Positions 18,580 to 25,916 of a DNA stretch of 64,000 nucleotides are shown piece after piece. The stretch is from the NCBI GenBank assembly GCA_963828285.1, contig CAWHEB010000008.1:1-64000 (forward strand), read 5' to 3'. Origin of the DNA: DAIOEK01 sp963828285. GTDB lineage: Bacteria > Chloroflexota > Anaerolineae > Anaerolineales > Anaerolineaceae. Both the position numbers and the translations under genes were made by a program. Numbering within the stretch: position 1 is the first letter of the stretch; each line of letters starts with the position of its first letter. The notes beneath the pieces were generated by a model. The model was not told the origin of the DNA, searched no databases, and saw only the letters and a list, made by a program, of their open reading frames with translations.

Positions 18580-18588
18580 ATTATACCA
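18580..18588 (-). promoter_or_regulatory. Extended -10 promoter for the oxidoreductase operon
   Basis: On the minus strand TGG-TATAAT (18588 to 18580) matches the extended -10 element TGnTATAAT, about 40 bases before the delta-subunit ATG. No good -35 box is seen, which is typical of extended -10 promoters. Confidence 0.5.
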
Positions 18589-18715
18589 TTATGAAACTTC
18601 GACCCCGGAAATCAAGTGCATGTCGTACTAATTCCGGGGTGATAAATGGATAAAATTATGAGATTTTTTGAGGATTTTTAGAAAATAAAGTAGCAATATT
18701 ACGTAAAGATAAAGA

Positions 18716-19546
18716 TCAAAATAAGATCGATGCCAGTTCGGCACGATACTGCCGGGTATCCGGGTGGGAATCACCCATCACTTCCAGGATGGCCAGGATG
18801 ATCTGCTTTACACTGCCCTGTTTATAGTTCTTGTTCACCCGGAGAATTCCCAATAGACCATCCAATGCAGCCGGGAAGTTGCCTTTACGAGCCAGCTTGA
18901 CGTTATTCCACAAAGCAGCTTCTAGTGGATCATCGCCATATTCCTTCAAATTTACCAAAACAGAAAAGATATCAGCGAGGGGTAACAGTTTTTCAGCAGA
19001 TGAATATTCATGGCTGGCTGGGAAATTTTTAAGTATCATTCGACTCTCATCGACTTTTCCCTGAGCCAATAAAGATCTCGCCAATCCCAGCAAGGCAGGC
19101 GAGGATTGCTGATCCATCCCGATCGCCTCTCTGAAGGTATTCTCCGCTGCCGACCAATTCCCGCCGTCGATCAAGCTGGTGCCCTTCTCGAGCAACAGGT
19201 CCGCTGGACTTGGGATGATGTTGCGCATAAACTCTTTCAACCGCGATTCCGGCTGTATACCCGTCAATTCAGCAAAAACCTGTCCTTTGATAAACGCTTT
19301 TACGGTTGGAACAGTACGTATGCCATAGCGGATGGATAGATTCTTATTGAAATCAACATCAATTTTAGCCAACCGGAAAGCACCATTCGCGTCATTTGCC
19401 ATTCTTTCGAGCATCGGGTCCAGTGTCTTACAGGGAATACACCACTCAGCCCAGAAATCAGCTAGTACAGGGATATTTTGAGAAAAGGCGAGTACCTCTT
19501 CTTCAAAGTTTTCTTCATTTACATTGATCATAAAATCTGATGGCAT
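18716..19546 (-). CDS. Thioredoxin-fold protein with TPR-like C-terminus (YbbN/CnoX-like)
   Basis: This 276-residue protein has an N-terminal thioredoxin domain followed by helical repeats (residues about 115-276), the architecture of YbbN/CnoX. Members of that family guard the chaperone system and protect proteins under oxidative stress. The active-site motif is CIPC (C36, C39) in FWAEWCIPCKTLDPM rather than the CGPC of true thioredoxins. Both cysteines are kept, so a redox role is possible. A start at the internal Met6 is an alternative. No secretion signal is present. Confidence 0.83.
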   Translation of the reverse strand: MPSDFMINVNEENFEEEVLAFSQNIPVLADFWAEWCIPCKTLDPMLERMANDANGAFRLAKIDVDFNKNLSIRYGIRTVPTVKAFIKGQVFAELTGIQPESRLKEFMRNIIPSPADLLLEKGTSLIDGGNWSAAENTFREAIGMDQQSSPALLGLARSLLAQGKVDESRMILKNFPASHEYSSAEKLLPLADIFSVLVNLKEYGDDPLEAALWNNVKLARKGNFPAALDGLLGILRVNKNYKQGSVKQIILAILEVMGDSHPDTRQYRAELASILF

Positions 19547-19609
19547 ACAACTACTCTAAGGATTGTTTATTCGATTGTACCTGATAAAAATGAGAATATT
19601 CTATATTTT

Positions 19610-20032
19610 CTATTCGTCTTCGGGACTGGTTGAAGCCGGTTGAATTACCTTTACTACATCTCCGTGGATGTCGACGATGATCTTCAATCCTGCCATACCC
19701 AGGTAAGTCCGCATATCATCGGTCATACCGACGCTAATTTCGGCATCGATCTTTTCATCGATGTGTTTGAGCTGATTCTCCAGCATGGCAACGGTAAATG
19801 GATCCTCCTGACCCATCATTTTTGCAGTCTGTTCACTGATAATGTCTTCATAGCCTTTAATTTGATCGGTCATTTGTTTCAGAACAACTTTGTCGATCTG
19901 ATCCGATGGGATATGACGTAAGAATCCGGCATCATTCACCACATAAAACGGTTCATCTCCTACGTGAGCAGTAGTCACCGGATTGTCATTTTCGTCGAAC
20001 ACCAGACCTTTAAAAAATGGATCGCGCGGCAT
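19610..20032 (-). CDS. Conserved-looking hypothetical protein
   Basis: I do not recognise a named family in this 140-residue acidic, soluble protein. It has a short N-terminal beta-rich part (GLVFDENDNPVTTAHVGDEPFYVVNDAGFLRHIPSDQIDK), a long amphipathic helical middle (VLKQMTDQIKGYEDIISEQTAKMM...ENQLKHIDEKID) and a beta-like end (GLKIIVDIHGDVVKVIQP). It lies 12 bases downstream of... the L,D-transpeptidase is transcribed away from the same side: its stop-proximal end at 20044 comes after this gene's start, so all four genes from 22028 down to 18716 may form one leftward transcript. No motif tells its role. Confidence 0.7.
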   Translation of the reverse strand: MPRDPFFKGLVFDENDNPVTTAHVGDEPFYVVNDAGFLRHIPSDQIDKVVLKQMTDQIKGYEDIISEQTAKMMGQEDPFTVAMLENQLKHIDEKIDAEISVGMTDDMRTYLGMAGLKIIVDIHGDVVKVIQPASTSPEDE

Positions 20033-20043
20033 TATATTAATCC

Positions 20044-21222
20044 TCAGTCATGAACTCGAACCAGAGTGCCAACACTGGCAAAATTATACAGCCAACCGGC
20101 ATCACCGATCGAAAAATTGATACAACCATGACTCATGGGAGTACCAAAGTTATTATGCCAGTAAGTGCCATGCAGTCCATAGCCTTTGTAGAAGTACATC
20201 ACATAAGGAACATCGGGAAGGTAGTATCCCGGTCCTGCCATATCCGCATAGCGGTATTTGACATAGATATGGTAATTGCCTGTAACAGTGGGGTGCTGCC
20301 AGGTTCCGGTGGAAACGATGAATGAGCTTTCTAGTACATCGCCCTGATAGGCGGCGACACTCTGCGAGCTGAGATCCACATCAATCCAGCGCTCATCGTC
20401 ATCCACATTCGGGAAATCTTCAATGTAATGGATCTGGTTAATATCTTCCGTCGGTTCAGGCGTATTGGTAGGCAGCGGAGTGGGCGTATCTGTAGGAGTT
20501 GGGGTCTCCGTTGGGGTGGGAGTCGGCGTGGGCGTTAGCGTTGGTGTGGGTGTATGGGTCGGTTTGATGATCTCACCGGGCTGCCTGGCTGACTTTTGGG
20601 CAACCAGGGATCTACTGGATACATAAGGGATGATGAATAAAGCGCTGCCAACCAGACATAAAAGCACAATCGCAATAACCCATGACCATACTGAAATCCC
20701 CGATCGGGTCAATTGTTTTTTGGATAACAGTGGGTACCTGGGGACCGGAATTTCCTCTACTATTATAGGTTTAGCGGTCTCTTTGGATTTTTGGGTTTGC
20801 GCAGGGGGCTTTACGACTGGAGAAATATAGATTGAAGCGTTGTCCCCTGGGAGGATGGTAGGTTCATTTGGAATGAGAACCTGACTGGAAGATTCTATCC
20901 AGGCTAATCGGGCAGCGGGAGATTGCCTATCCGCAGCATATCTTTCCTTTGATTGAGTTTCCTGCGCTTGTCTTTCCTTTGCCCATTCCATCCCCAGATT
21001 GGCCCGTTCACTATTGGGATTTAATGCGAGTGCTTTATTCAGATATTCGACGGCTTTGTCAGGGTGTGATACTGCCGCCAGCAATAGCCATACCTCTTCC
21101 AATTCGGGGGCAAGCTCAGAAGCCTGGGTGGAGAAATAGAGCGCATCCTCGTTTCGGTTCTGGAGGATCGCTGCTTTTGCCCTGGACAGATACTGTAACG
21201 CTTTCTCTATATTTGGATTCAT
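20044..21222 (-). CDS. L,D-transpeptidase (YkuD) with TPR and Thr/Pro linker
   Basis: This is a membrane-anchored cell-wall transpeptidase of 392 residues. Its order is: cytoplasmic TPR-like repeats (about 1-70), a membrane segment near 180-200 (VWSWVIAIVLLCLVGSALFIIPYV), a Thr/Pro linker (TPTPTLTPTPTPTPTETPTP) and a C-terminal YkuD domain. The catalytic motif is complete: HGTYWHNNFG then SHGCINF with the nucleophilic Cys. It makes 3-3 peptidoglycan crosslinks or attaches proteins. It overlaps the amidase gene by four bases, so the two wall enzymes are co-expressed. The cytoplasmic TPR on a transpeptidase is unusual and suggests intracellular protein contacts. Confidence 0.9.
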   Translation of the reverse strand: MNPNIEKALQYLSRAKAAILQNRNEDALYFSTQASELAPELEEVWLLLAAVSHPDKAVEYLNKALALNPNSERANLGMEWAKERQAQETQSKERYAADRQSPAARLAWIESSSQVLIPNEPTILPGDNASIYISPVVKPPAQTQKSKETAKPIIVEEIPVPRYPLLSKKQLTRSGISVWSWVIAIVLLCLVGSALFIIPYVSSRSLVAQKSARQPGEIIKPTHTPTPTLTPTPTPTPTETPTPTDTPTPLPTNTPEPTEDINQIHYIEDFPNVDDDERWIDVDLSSQSVAAYQGDVLESSFIVSTGTWQHPTVTGNYHIYVKYRYADMAGPGYYLPDVPYVMYFYKGYGLHGTYWHNNFGTPMSHGCINFSIGDAGWLYNFASVGTLVRVHD

Positions 21223-22028
21223 GGGGTCGCAGTCCCTGGTTCAGGAGAGTTCAAAGGTTGATTCCGTAAATAGCATAATATGCCATCGGATATACCGGAA
21301 GCAGCTTTATCGGCTTGTTTGGTCAGGAACTCTTTATCCAAATTCAAGTACCCTGCTTCCATAATGATCACCGGTGTGTTGGTATTTACCTCGTCAAAAG
21401 TATGATATTTCGTCATGTCATCAGTAACCAGGTTAATGTAATTCATGCCGGTATCGGCAACATATCTATTCATCATACACGCGGTCAGTCTGGTCACTTT
21501 TTCCGGGTATGCACTGGACGCGTACGATGGTGCAACCTTGTAACCAGACGCTGTATCGTCGATATAATCGCAGGTATCAGAATGGATTGAAACCAGTAAT
21601 AATCCGTTGAACTGCCGCAAGTTATCGTCAAATTCCTTCATCAGGTCCACAGTATAGCCCTGTTCCAACAGCTTCTGTCTGACAAGTGTAGCGATATTCA
21701 GATTGACATCCGATTCCTTGACACCGTCCGGGCAGACAAATCCATTGGCTTCGTCGCCCCAGTGCCCGGCGACCAGCCCGATATGAGGGATCGGCGCAAC
21801 AGTCTGTGTGGGCAAGTTCCTGTTCGGAGGTTTCTTTGCATCCAGAGCTCGCGCCAGACTGGCAGATAGGCGATTCGAAAACAAACTTGCCGGAGTCCAG
21901 ATGGTGAATAGGGTAGCAACAACGATGGCAACACTAAGAGTAGTCCCCAAAGAAGACCAAAAATTAAATTTTGGTAACCTTGTGGAGTGCATCTGAGCTT
22001 TTTTGGCGGGCGGTAAAGTCGGTATCAT
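21219..22028 (-). CDS. N-acetylmuramoyl-L-alanine amidase (Amidase_3)
   Basis: This is a zinc amidase that cuts the bond between MurNAc and the stem peptide. The 269-residue protein has an N-terminal membrane anchor (TTLSVAIVVATLFTIW, about 31-46) and an Amidase_3 domain. Zinc ligands are seen in VAGHWGDEANGF, the E in the VKESDVNLNIA helix and LLVSIHSD; the catalytic Glu is in VIIMEAGYLN. It is the first gene of the wall pair and is followed by the L,D-transpeptidase with a four-base overlap. Confidence 0.87.
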   Translation of the reverse strand: MIPTLPPAKKAQMHSTRLPKFNFWSSLGTTLSVAIVVATLFTIWTPASLFSNRLSASLARALDAKKPPNRNLPTQTVAPIPHIGLVAGHWGDEANGFVCPDGVKESDVNLNIATLVRQKLLEQGYTVDLMKEFDDNLRQFNGLLLVSIHSDTCDYIDDTASGYKVAPSYASSAYPEKVTRLTACMMNRYVADTGMNYINLVTDDMTKYHTFDEVNTNTPVIIMEAGYLNLDKEFLTKQADKAASGISDGILCYLRNQPLNSPEPGTATP

Positions 22029-22102
22029 ATTATGTAGTGATTGTCATTGTACCAAAATACCTGTTTTTTGTTCTGCTCCCTGACTTCATTTATATGGTCA
22101 AC

Positions 22103-22131
22103 TTGACGGACTTATGATGCCATTGTATAAC
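22103..22131 (+). promoter_or_regulatory. Promoter for the flavin reductase/AMMECR1 operon
   Basis: TTGACG (22103-22108) and TATAAC (22126-22131) are separated by exactly 17 bases, 24 bases before the chosen ATG at 22156. Its position also argues against the in-frame start at 22114. Confidence 0.75.
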
Positions 22132-22155
22132 AAAGACAAGAATGAAAGGGTGAAA

Positions 22156-22641
22156 ATGCAAATCGATGAAACAATTTTGAGAAACGCGATGAAGCGATGG
22201 ACAACCGGGGTGACTGTTGTGACCAGCATTGATAAAGGAATCATACACGGTATGACAGTCAGCTCATTTACATCTGTTTCCGTTACTCCTCCAGTAGTCT
22301 GTATCTCTGTAAATCAACTTGCCCGGACACATCAAATGATCGAAAATTCCGGTGTATTCGGTGTATCCATCCTTGAGGAATCTCAAGGTGCACTCTCCGA
22401 TTGCTTTGCTGGTCGAATTCCAGAAGAAGGTGACCGATTCAGCGGGGTTGAAACTTTCAAACTTGAGACCGGTGCTCCTTTGTTAACCGGCGGGATTGCA
22501 TTTTTTGATTGTAAAGTGATCAACAAACTCAAATTCGGCAATAACACTGTCTTTTTTGGTGCGGTGGTCGCAGTTCAGCATGAAGAAACGCACAATCCAC
22601 TGCTATATTCCAACAGGTCTTATCAGTCCTTGCAAAAATGA
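22156..22641 (+). CDS. Flavin reductase-like FMN-binding protein
   Basis: This 161-residue protein belongs to the flavin reductase-like family (HpaC/RutF/NTAB group), which binds FMN and reduces it with NAD(P)H for partner oxygenases or other flavin users. Family blocks are seen: RNAMKRWTTGVTVVTS, HGMTVSSFTSVSVTPPVVCISVN, and FGVSILEESQ. Start ATG 22156 follows GAAAGGGTG and lies downstream of a good promoter. Its stop overlaps the start of the AMMECR1 gene by four bases. In an anaerobe it may serve ferric or flavin chemistry other than oxygenases. Confidence 0.83.
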   Translation: MQIDETILRNAMKRWTTGVTVVTSIDKGIIHGMTVSSFTSVSVTPPVVCISVNQLARTHQMIENSGVFGVSILEESQGALSDCFAGRIPEEGDRFSGVETFKLETGAPLLTGGIAFFDCKVINKLKFGNNTVFFGAVVAVQHEETHNPLLYSNRSYQSLQK

Positions 22642-23222
22642 TGCCAGAGACAAGACTATCCGAACCTGACCGAACTTTGCTGCTGACAATCGCCAGGCAA
22701 GCGATCGAGGATGGTGTCAATGGAAAGTCGCTTGCCCTGATAGATCATGACTCGTTATCCGCGGATCTAGTGAAAATAGAATCTTCGTTTGTGACTCTCA
22801 CGATTAACGGCAGGCTGAGGGGATGTATAGGCACCCTGGAAGCGTACCAGCCTCTGGTAGATGATGTACAGGAGCACGCTCTGGCTGCGGCGCTGGACGA
22901 TTACCGCTTTCCGGCAGTGACAGAACAGGAAGTTCCACGGCTTCATATTGAGATATCCAGATTAACACCGCCTGTTCCACTGGAATATGAGGATCCATTG
23001 GATCTTCCAGGCCTCTTGGTTCCCAATGTGGACGGGGTGATCTTACGCGACGGCAGATCCCGGGCAACTTTCCTTCCGCAGGTCTGGCATCAGGTTCCGG
23101 ACCCTTCAAAATTTCTCGATCAACTTTGCATGAAGATGGGCGCATCTCAGAATTTATGGAAGAGCAAGGTGTTGGATGTATCCATTTATCATGTCGAGGA
23201 ATGGTCTGAACCGGAAAAATGA
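22638..23222 (+). CDS. AMMECR1-domain protein (AmmeMemoRadiSam system protein A)
   Basis: This 194-residue protein is an AMMECR1 domain with its invariant motif LRGCIGTLE. In many prokaryotes it is encoded with a MEMO-domain protein and a radical SAM enzyme as the AmmeMemoRadiSam set, whose product is unknown. Neither partner is in this window; the only coupled gene is the flavin reductase, with a four-base overlap. The rest of the domain is intact (DDVQEHALAAALDDYRFPAVT, GVILRDGRSRATFLPQVWHQVPD). A terminator follows at once. Confidence 0.87.
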   Translation: MMPETRLSEPDRTLLLTIARQAIEDGVNGKSLALIDHDSLSADLVKIESSFVTLTINGRLRGCIGTLEAYQPLVDDVQEHALAAALDDYRFPAVTEQEVPRLHIEISRLTPPVPLEYEDPLDLPGLLVPNVDGVILRDGRSRATFLPQVWHQVPDPSKFLDQLCMKMGASQNLWKSKVLDVSIYHVEEWSEPEK

Positions 23223-23230
23223 TAATGCAT

Positions 23231-23266
23231 AAAAAATAAGATCCCCGTGAAGGGATCTTATTTTTT
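23231..23266. terminator. Rho-independent terminator (bidirectional)
   Basis: A stem of about 15 bp (AATAAGATCCC with GGGATCTTATT and flanking A/T runs) lies between the convergent AMMECR1 and DUF4013 genes. Confidence 0.9.
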
Positions 23267-23282
23267 AATCCATCTGATGTTG

Positions 23283-23945
23283 TTATTTTGTCGAGGCTAC
23301 ATTATAAGCCTGGCCATAGAAATGACCCATGACTGCAAATGAATATGGCAGCGTCAGGAGAATTCCTACTCCACAGGCAATGCTTCCCAGGGAGCCAACC
23401 AGACTGGCTACCCATGTCCCCAACATGGCAATAAATATGGCACCGGGAGCTTTTCTAACAAGGCCAAAGACCTCGCCAAATTTCAGCCCATCACTCATTT
23501 TTCCAGTATCCGCGTAACGACCGTATGCCATGGGTAGGACAAATCCCAGTAGAATCCCATAGACTACATAAATGATCCCAACACAAATACTGATCAAGGT
23601 CACACCGATTCCAAGGGCTGCTGCGGCATTATCGTCCCCATTTCCCATCATCGCGGTACCACCTGCACTGATCACGCCCTGGATGATCCCAAGAATGATC
23701 ACCGGGATCGCATACACCAAACCGATCACAAACACTCCAAAACCTCTGGAGAGTTGTCCTCCGAAATCCAATTCGGGCAGCGTTACATCTTCATGACGAA
23801 TGACCTTTTTTACCACATCGATCATCCACCCTGCGAGAACAAGCTGACCTAGAATTGGGATGAGGAAAATAAGCCCCATGATGATTACTTTTTTCCATTT
23901 GTCCGTGTCTTGCATTGGATATGAGAAAGCTCTTCCGAAATCCAT
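23283..23945 (-). CDS. DUF4013 family membrane protein
   Basis: This polytopic membrane protein of 220 residues matches the DUF4013 pattern: a start of the type DFGRAFSYPMQDTDKWKKVIIMGLIFLIPILGQL and about five hydrophobic segments. The motif LPELDFGGQLSRGFGVFVIG between the first and second segments is typical of the family. Its function is not known; the family is common in archaea and in Chloroflexi. It starts behind a good GGAGGAG site and ends at a shared terminator. Confidence 0.82.
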   Translation of the reverse strand: MDFGRAFSYPMQDTDKWKKVIIMGLIFLIPILGQLVLAGWMIDVVKKVIRHEDVTLPELDFGGQLSRGFGVFVIGLVYAIPVIILGIIQGVISAGGTAMMGNGDDNAAAALGIGVTLISICVGIIYVVYGILLGFVLPMAYGRYADTGKMSDGLKFGEVFGLVRKAPGAIFIAMLGTWVASLVGSLGSIACGVGILLTLPYSFAVMGHFYGQAYNVASTK

Positions 23946-24040
23946 TTTTAATCTCCTCCTTTGTAATGTTTTATTAATAGTAGCATATCCTGCGGCTTCC
24001 GCAATGATTGTACAATCAATCTACGCAGGTGGTACTCAGA

Positions 24041-25276
24041 TCATGGTCCCCATTGAATTTCGCGGGCATCGGCCACCAGAGTCAGCATGGGTTGTGCATC
24101 CGCGGAAAGTTTTACAAGTTTACCGTGAATGGGATAATCAAAACCCGGTTCCGTATTGATCCCCACCACCATACTGCCATCCTCAGACCAAATTGCCTCA
24201 ACTAAGAGCTGCTCATCAGTCCTCAGCCGGGTCATATTGGTTGGGTCAGTAATAGGAGCTTTCACCAACCCGGTAAGTTCATAATCATCCACCTGATCAA
24301 CCGGAGCGGAATACATATAGTAGATCTCGCCACTCTTGATGTATGGGAATATGGCAAAATTATATGCGCCGGCAGTATTCTTTTCGGGGAGCAGCTTTCC
24401 ACTTGAATCAGATTGAGTGGAATACTGCCACATTTCAGAAGTCGGTCCGCCATAGGAGAATCCCGCCATTGCCACCTTCCCACCTTCAGGGTACCAGGTG
24501 GATACTCCACAGGCACACCCGCCATCGGCCCGATTGAGTTTAGTCAAAGTACTGGAAGAAAACGTGTACACTCCACTCGAACCGTTTTCGTAATAGGATA
24601 TGCCCACCAGGATCTGACTGTCATCCGGCGACCAGGAAAGGGGATAATACAATTCATCCACCAATTTCGGGGACTCTCCCCTGTATTTATTGGTCAGAAT
24701 TTTCACGACACTACCATCCGCCGGAGTGTAGATGTGAATTCCATTCTGAAAGAACGCCAATCGTTTGCCATCCCGGGACCAAACCGGGAAGCTAACGGCT
24801 TTTTCGGCGAACCAAAGTTCGCTTCCATCGTCGGGATTGGTATCCAATACTCTGATCTGTTCAGTCCCCGGATGGGTTTGGATGAACAGGTCGTTATCAG
24901 AGACAAAAGCCAACATACCGGATGTCGGTGAGATGGAATACTTGATCACATTCGCCTGCACGGTAGTGATCTGCATGTTGGTTATAGCATCGGTTTCCAG
25001 ACGCCAAACCTGATACACACCGGAAGAGTCCTTGGCCAGATAGTAGACCGAATGAGGCAGTTCAGGTTCTGCAGCGGGTTGTGGAAGGATGGTGGAGTCT
25101 ACCACTGGTATCTCCGTTACGACCTGAGTTTGCATCGCATCCAAGGTTGCTTTCACACCTGTTGCGATCAGATCTTCAGACGGAATCGCAGGAGTTGACG
25201 ATTGCGCTGTTCCGCAGGCGGTGATGGATAAAAAAATGGCTATAGAAATAGCCAAGGAAGGAAATATTCTTTTCAT
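24041..25276 (-). CDS. Lipoprotein with a WD40/TolB-like beta-propeller
   Basis: This is a secreted lipoprotein of 411 residues. The signal peptide ends in lipobox LSITACG (Cys at about 21). After it come repeated blades of the TolB/PD40 type, for example FPVWSRDGKRLAFFQNGIHI, LSWSPDDSQILVGIS and TWYPEGGKVAMAGFS. Such propellers usually bind other proteins or are scaffold domains. No enzyme motif is visible. It is the last gene of a leftward cluster after the two c-di-AMP receptor-like genes. Confidence 0.8.
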   Translation of the reverse strand: MKRIFPSLAISIAIFLSITACGTAQSSTPAIPSEDLIATGVKATLDAMQTQVVTEIPVVDSTILPQPAAEPELPHSVYYLAKDSSGVYQVWRLETDAITNMQITTVQANVIKYSISPTSGMLAFVSDNDLFIQTHPGTEQIRVLDTNPDDGSELWFAEKAVSFPVWSRDGKRLAFFQNGIHIYTPADGSVVKILTNKYRGESPKLVDELYYPLSWSPDDSQILVGISYYENGSSGVYTFSSSTLTKLNRADGGCACGVSTWYPEGGKVAMAGFSYGGPTSEMWQYSTQSDSSGKLLPEKNTAGAYNFAIFPYIKSGEIYYMYSAPVDQVDDYELTGLVKAPITDPTNMTRLRTDEQLLVEAIWSEDGSMVVGINTEPGFDYPIHGKLVKLSADAQPMLTLVADAREIQWGP

Positions 25277-25291
25277 CAGGTTTTTTAAGTG

Positions 25292-25558
25292 TTAGATATG
25301 AACCGATTTTTGTACGTTTAAGACAAAAATGGTCGCCCGGGTTTGATTCGAATCCGCGGCTAATGAGCAGGTATCCCGCAAAATCTGCAAGGCTTGTTCA
25401 ACTTGATCATCTTCAACGCCGATCAGAAGAGTTGATGAACCCCGCTTCAAGAATCCACCGGTTGAGCCAATTAATGTCACTCGAAATCCCATAGAAGTTA
25501 AAGCCTTCGATACAGGTTCGGTATCATGGTCCTGGATGATTGAGATGATTAGTTTCAT
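25292..25558 (-). CDS. c-di-AMP receptor-like protein (DarA/PstA family), first copy
   Basis: This 88-residue protein has the PII-like fold of the DarA/PstA/CdAMP receptor family. The start (MKLIISIIQDHDTEPVSKALTSMGFRVTLIGSTGGFLKRGSSTLLIGVEDDQVEQAL) contains the family's ligand motif STGGFL...ST.LIGV. DarA-type proteins bind cyclic di-AMP and relay it to potassium, osmolyte or wall control. It lies two bases downstream of the second copy, so the pair is co-translated. No diadenylate cyclase is in the window. Confidence 0.85.
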   Translation of the reverse strand: MKLIISIIQDHDTEPVSKALTSMGFRVTLIGSTGGFLKRGSSTLLIGVEDDQVEQALQILRDTCSLAADSNQTRATIFVLNVQKSVHI

Positions 25559-25560
25559 AT

Positions 25561-25905
25561 CTAGATTACCTCAAAGTGTTCGATTTCCAATGAAAAAACG
25601 GTAGCTCCGCCAATGGTGACCGGAGTGGGTGATGGTAAAGGTAGTGGTGCACTTTCCAAAGGAATGGAAATATACTCTACTCGCTGCCGGCAATGTTTTT
25701 GAAGTAATGCCATCACTTCAATCTCTTTGTCTGCCCGAACACCTATCAACATGGTCGTGTTCCTTCTTCCCAGAAATCCACCTACGCTGGGTAATCGGGT
25801 AACAACCGCATCCAAATTGGAGATCGCTTGAGCGGCGTTATCACTATCCTGTGCCTGGACGACTGCGATTAATAAGATCTGTTCAGTAGATTGGTCTTCT
25901 GTCAT
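25561..25905 (-). CDS. c-di-AMP receptor-like protein (DarA/PstA family), second copy
   Basis: This 114-residue paralogue shares the plan of the next gene: AQDSDNAAQAISNLDAVVTRLPSVGGFLGRRNTTMLIGV. It has a longer B/T-loop and C-terminal extension with a Pro-rich stretch (PLPLPSPTP). The ligand motif VGGFLGRRNTT is intact. Two different DarA-like proteins in tandem suggest a heteromer or two outputs for one second messenger. Confidence 0.82.
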   Translation of the reverse strand: MTEDQSTEQILLIAVVQAQDSDNAAQAISNLDAVVTRLPSVGGFLGRRNTTMLIGVRADKEIEVMALLQKHCRQRVEYISIPLESAPLPLPSPTPVTIGGATVFSLEIEHFEVI

Positions 25906-25916
25906 GCTCCTCCTGT

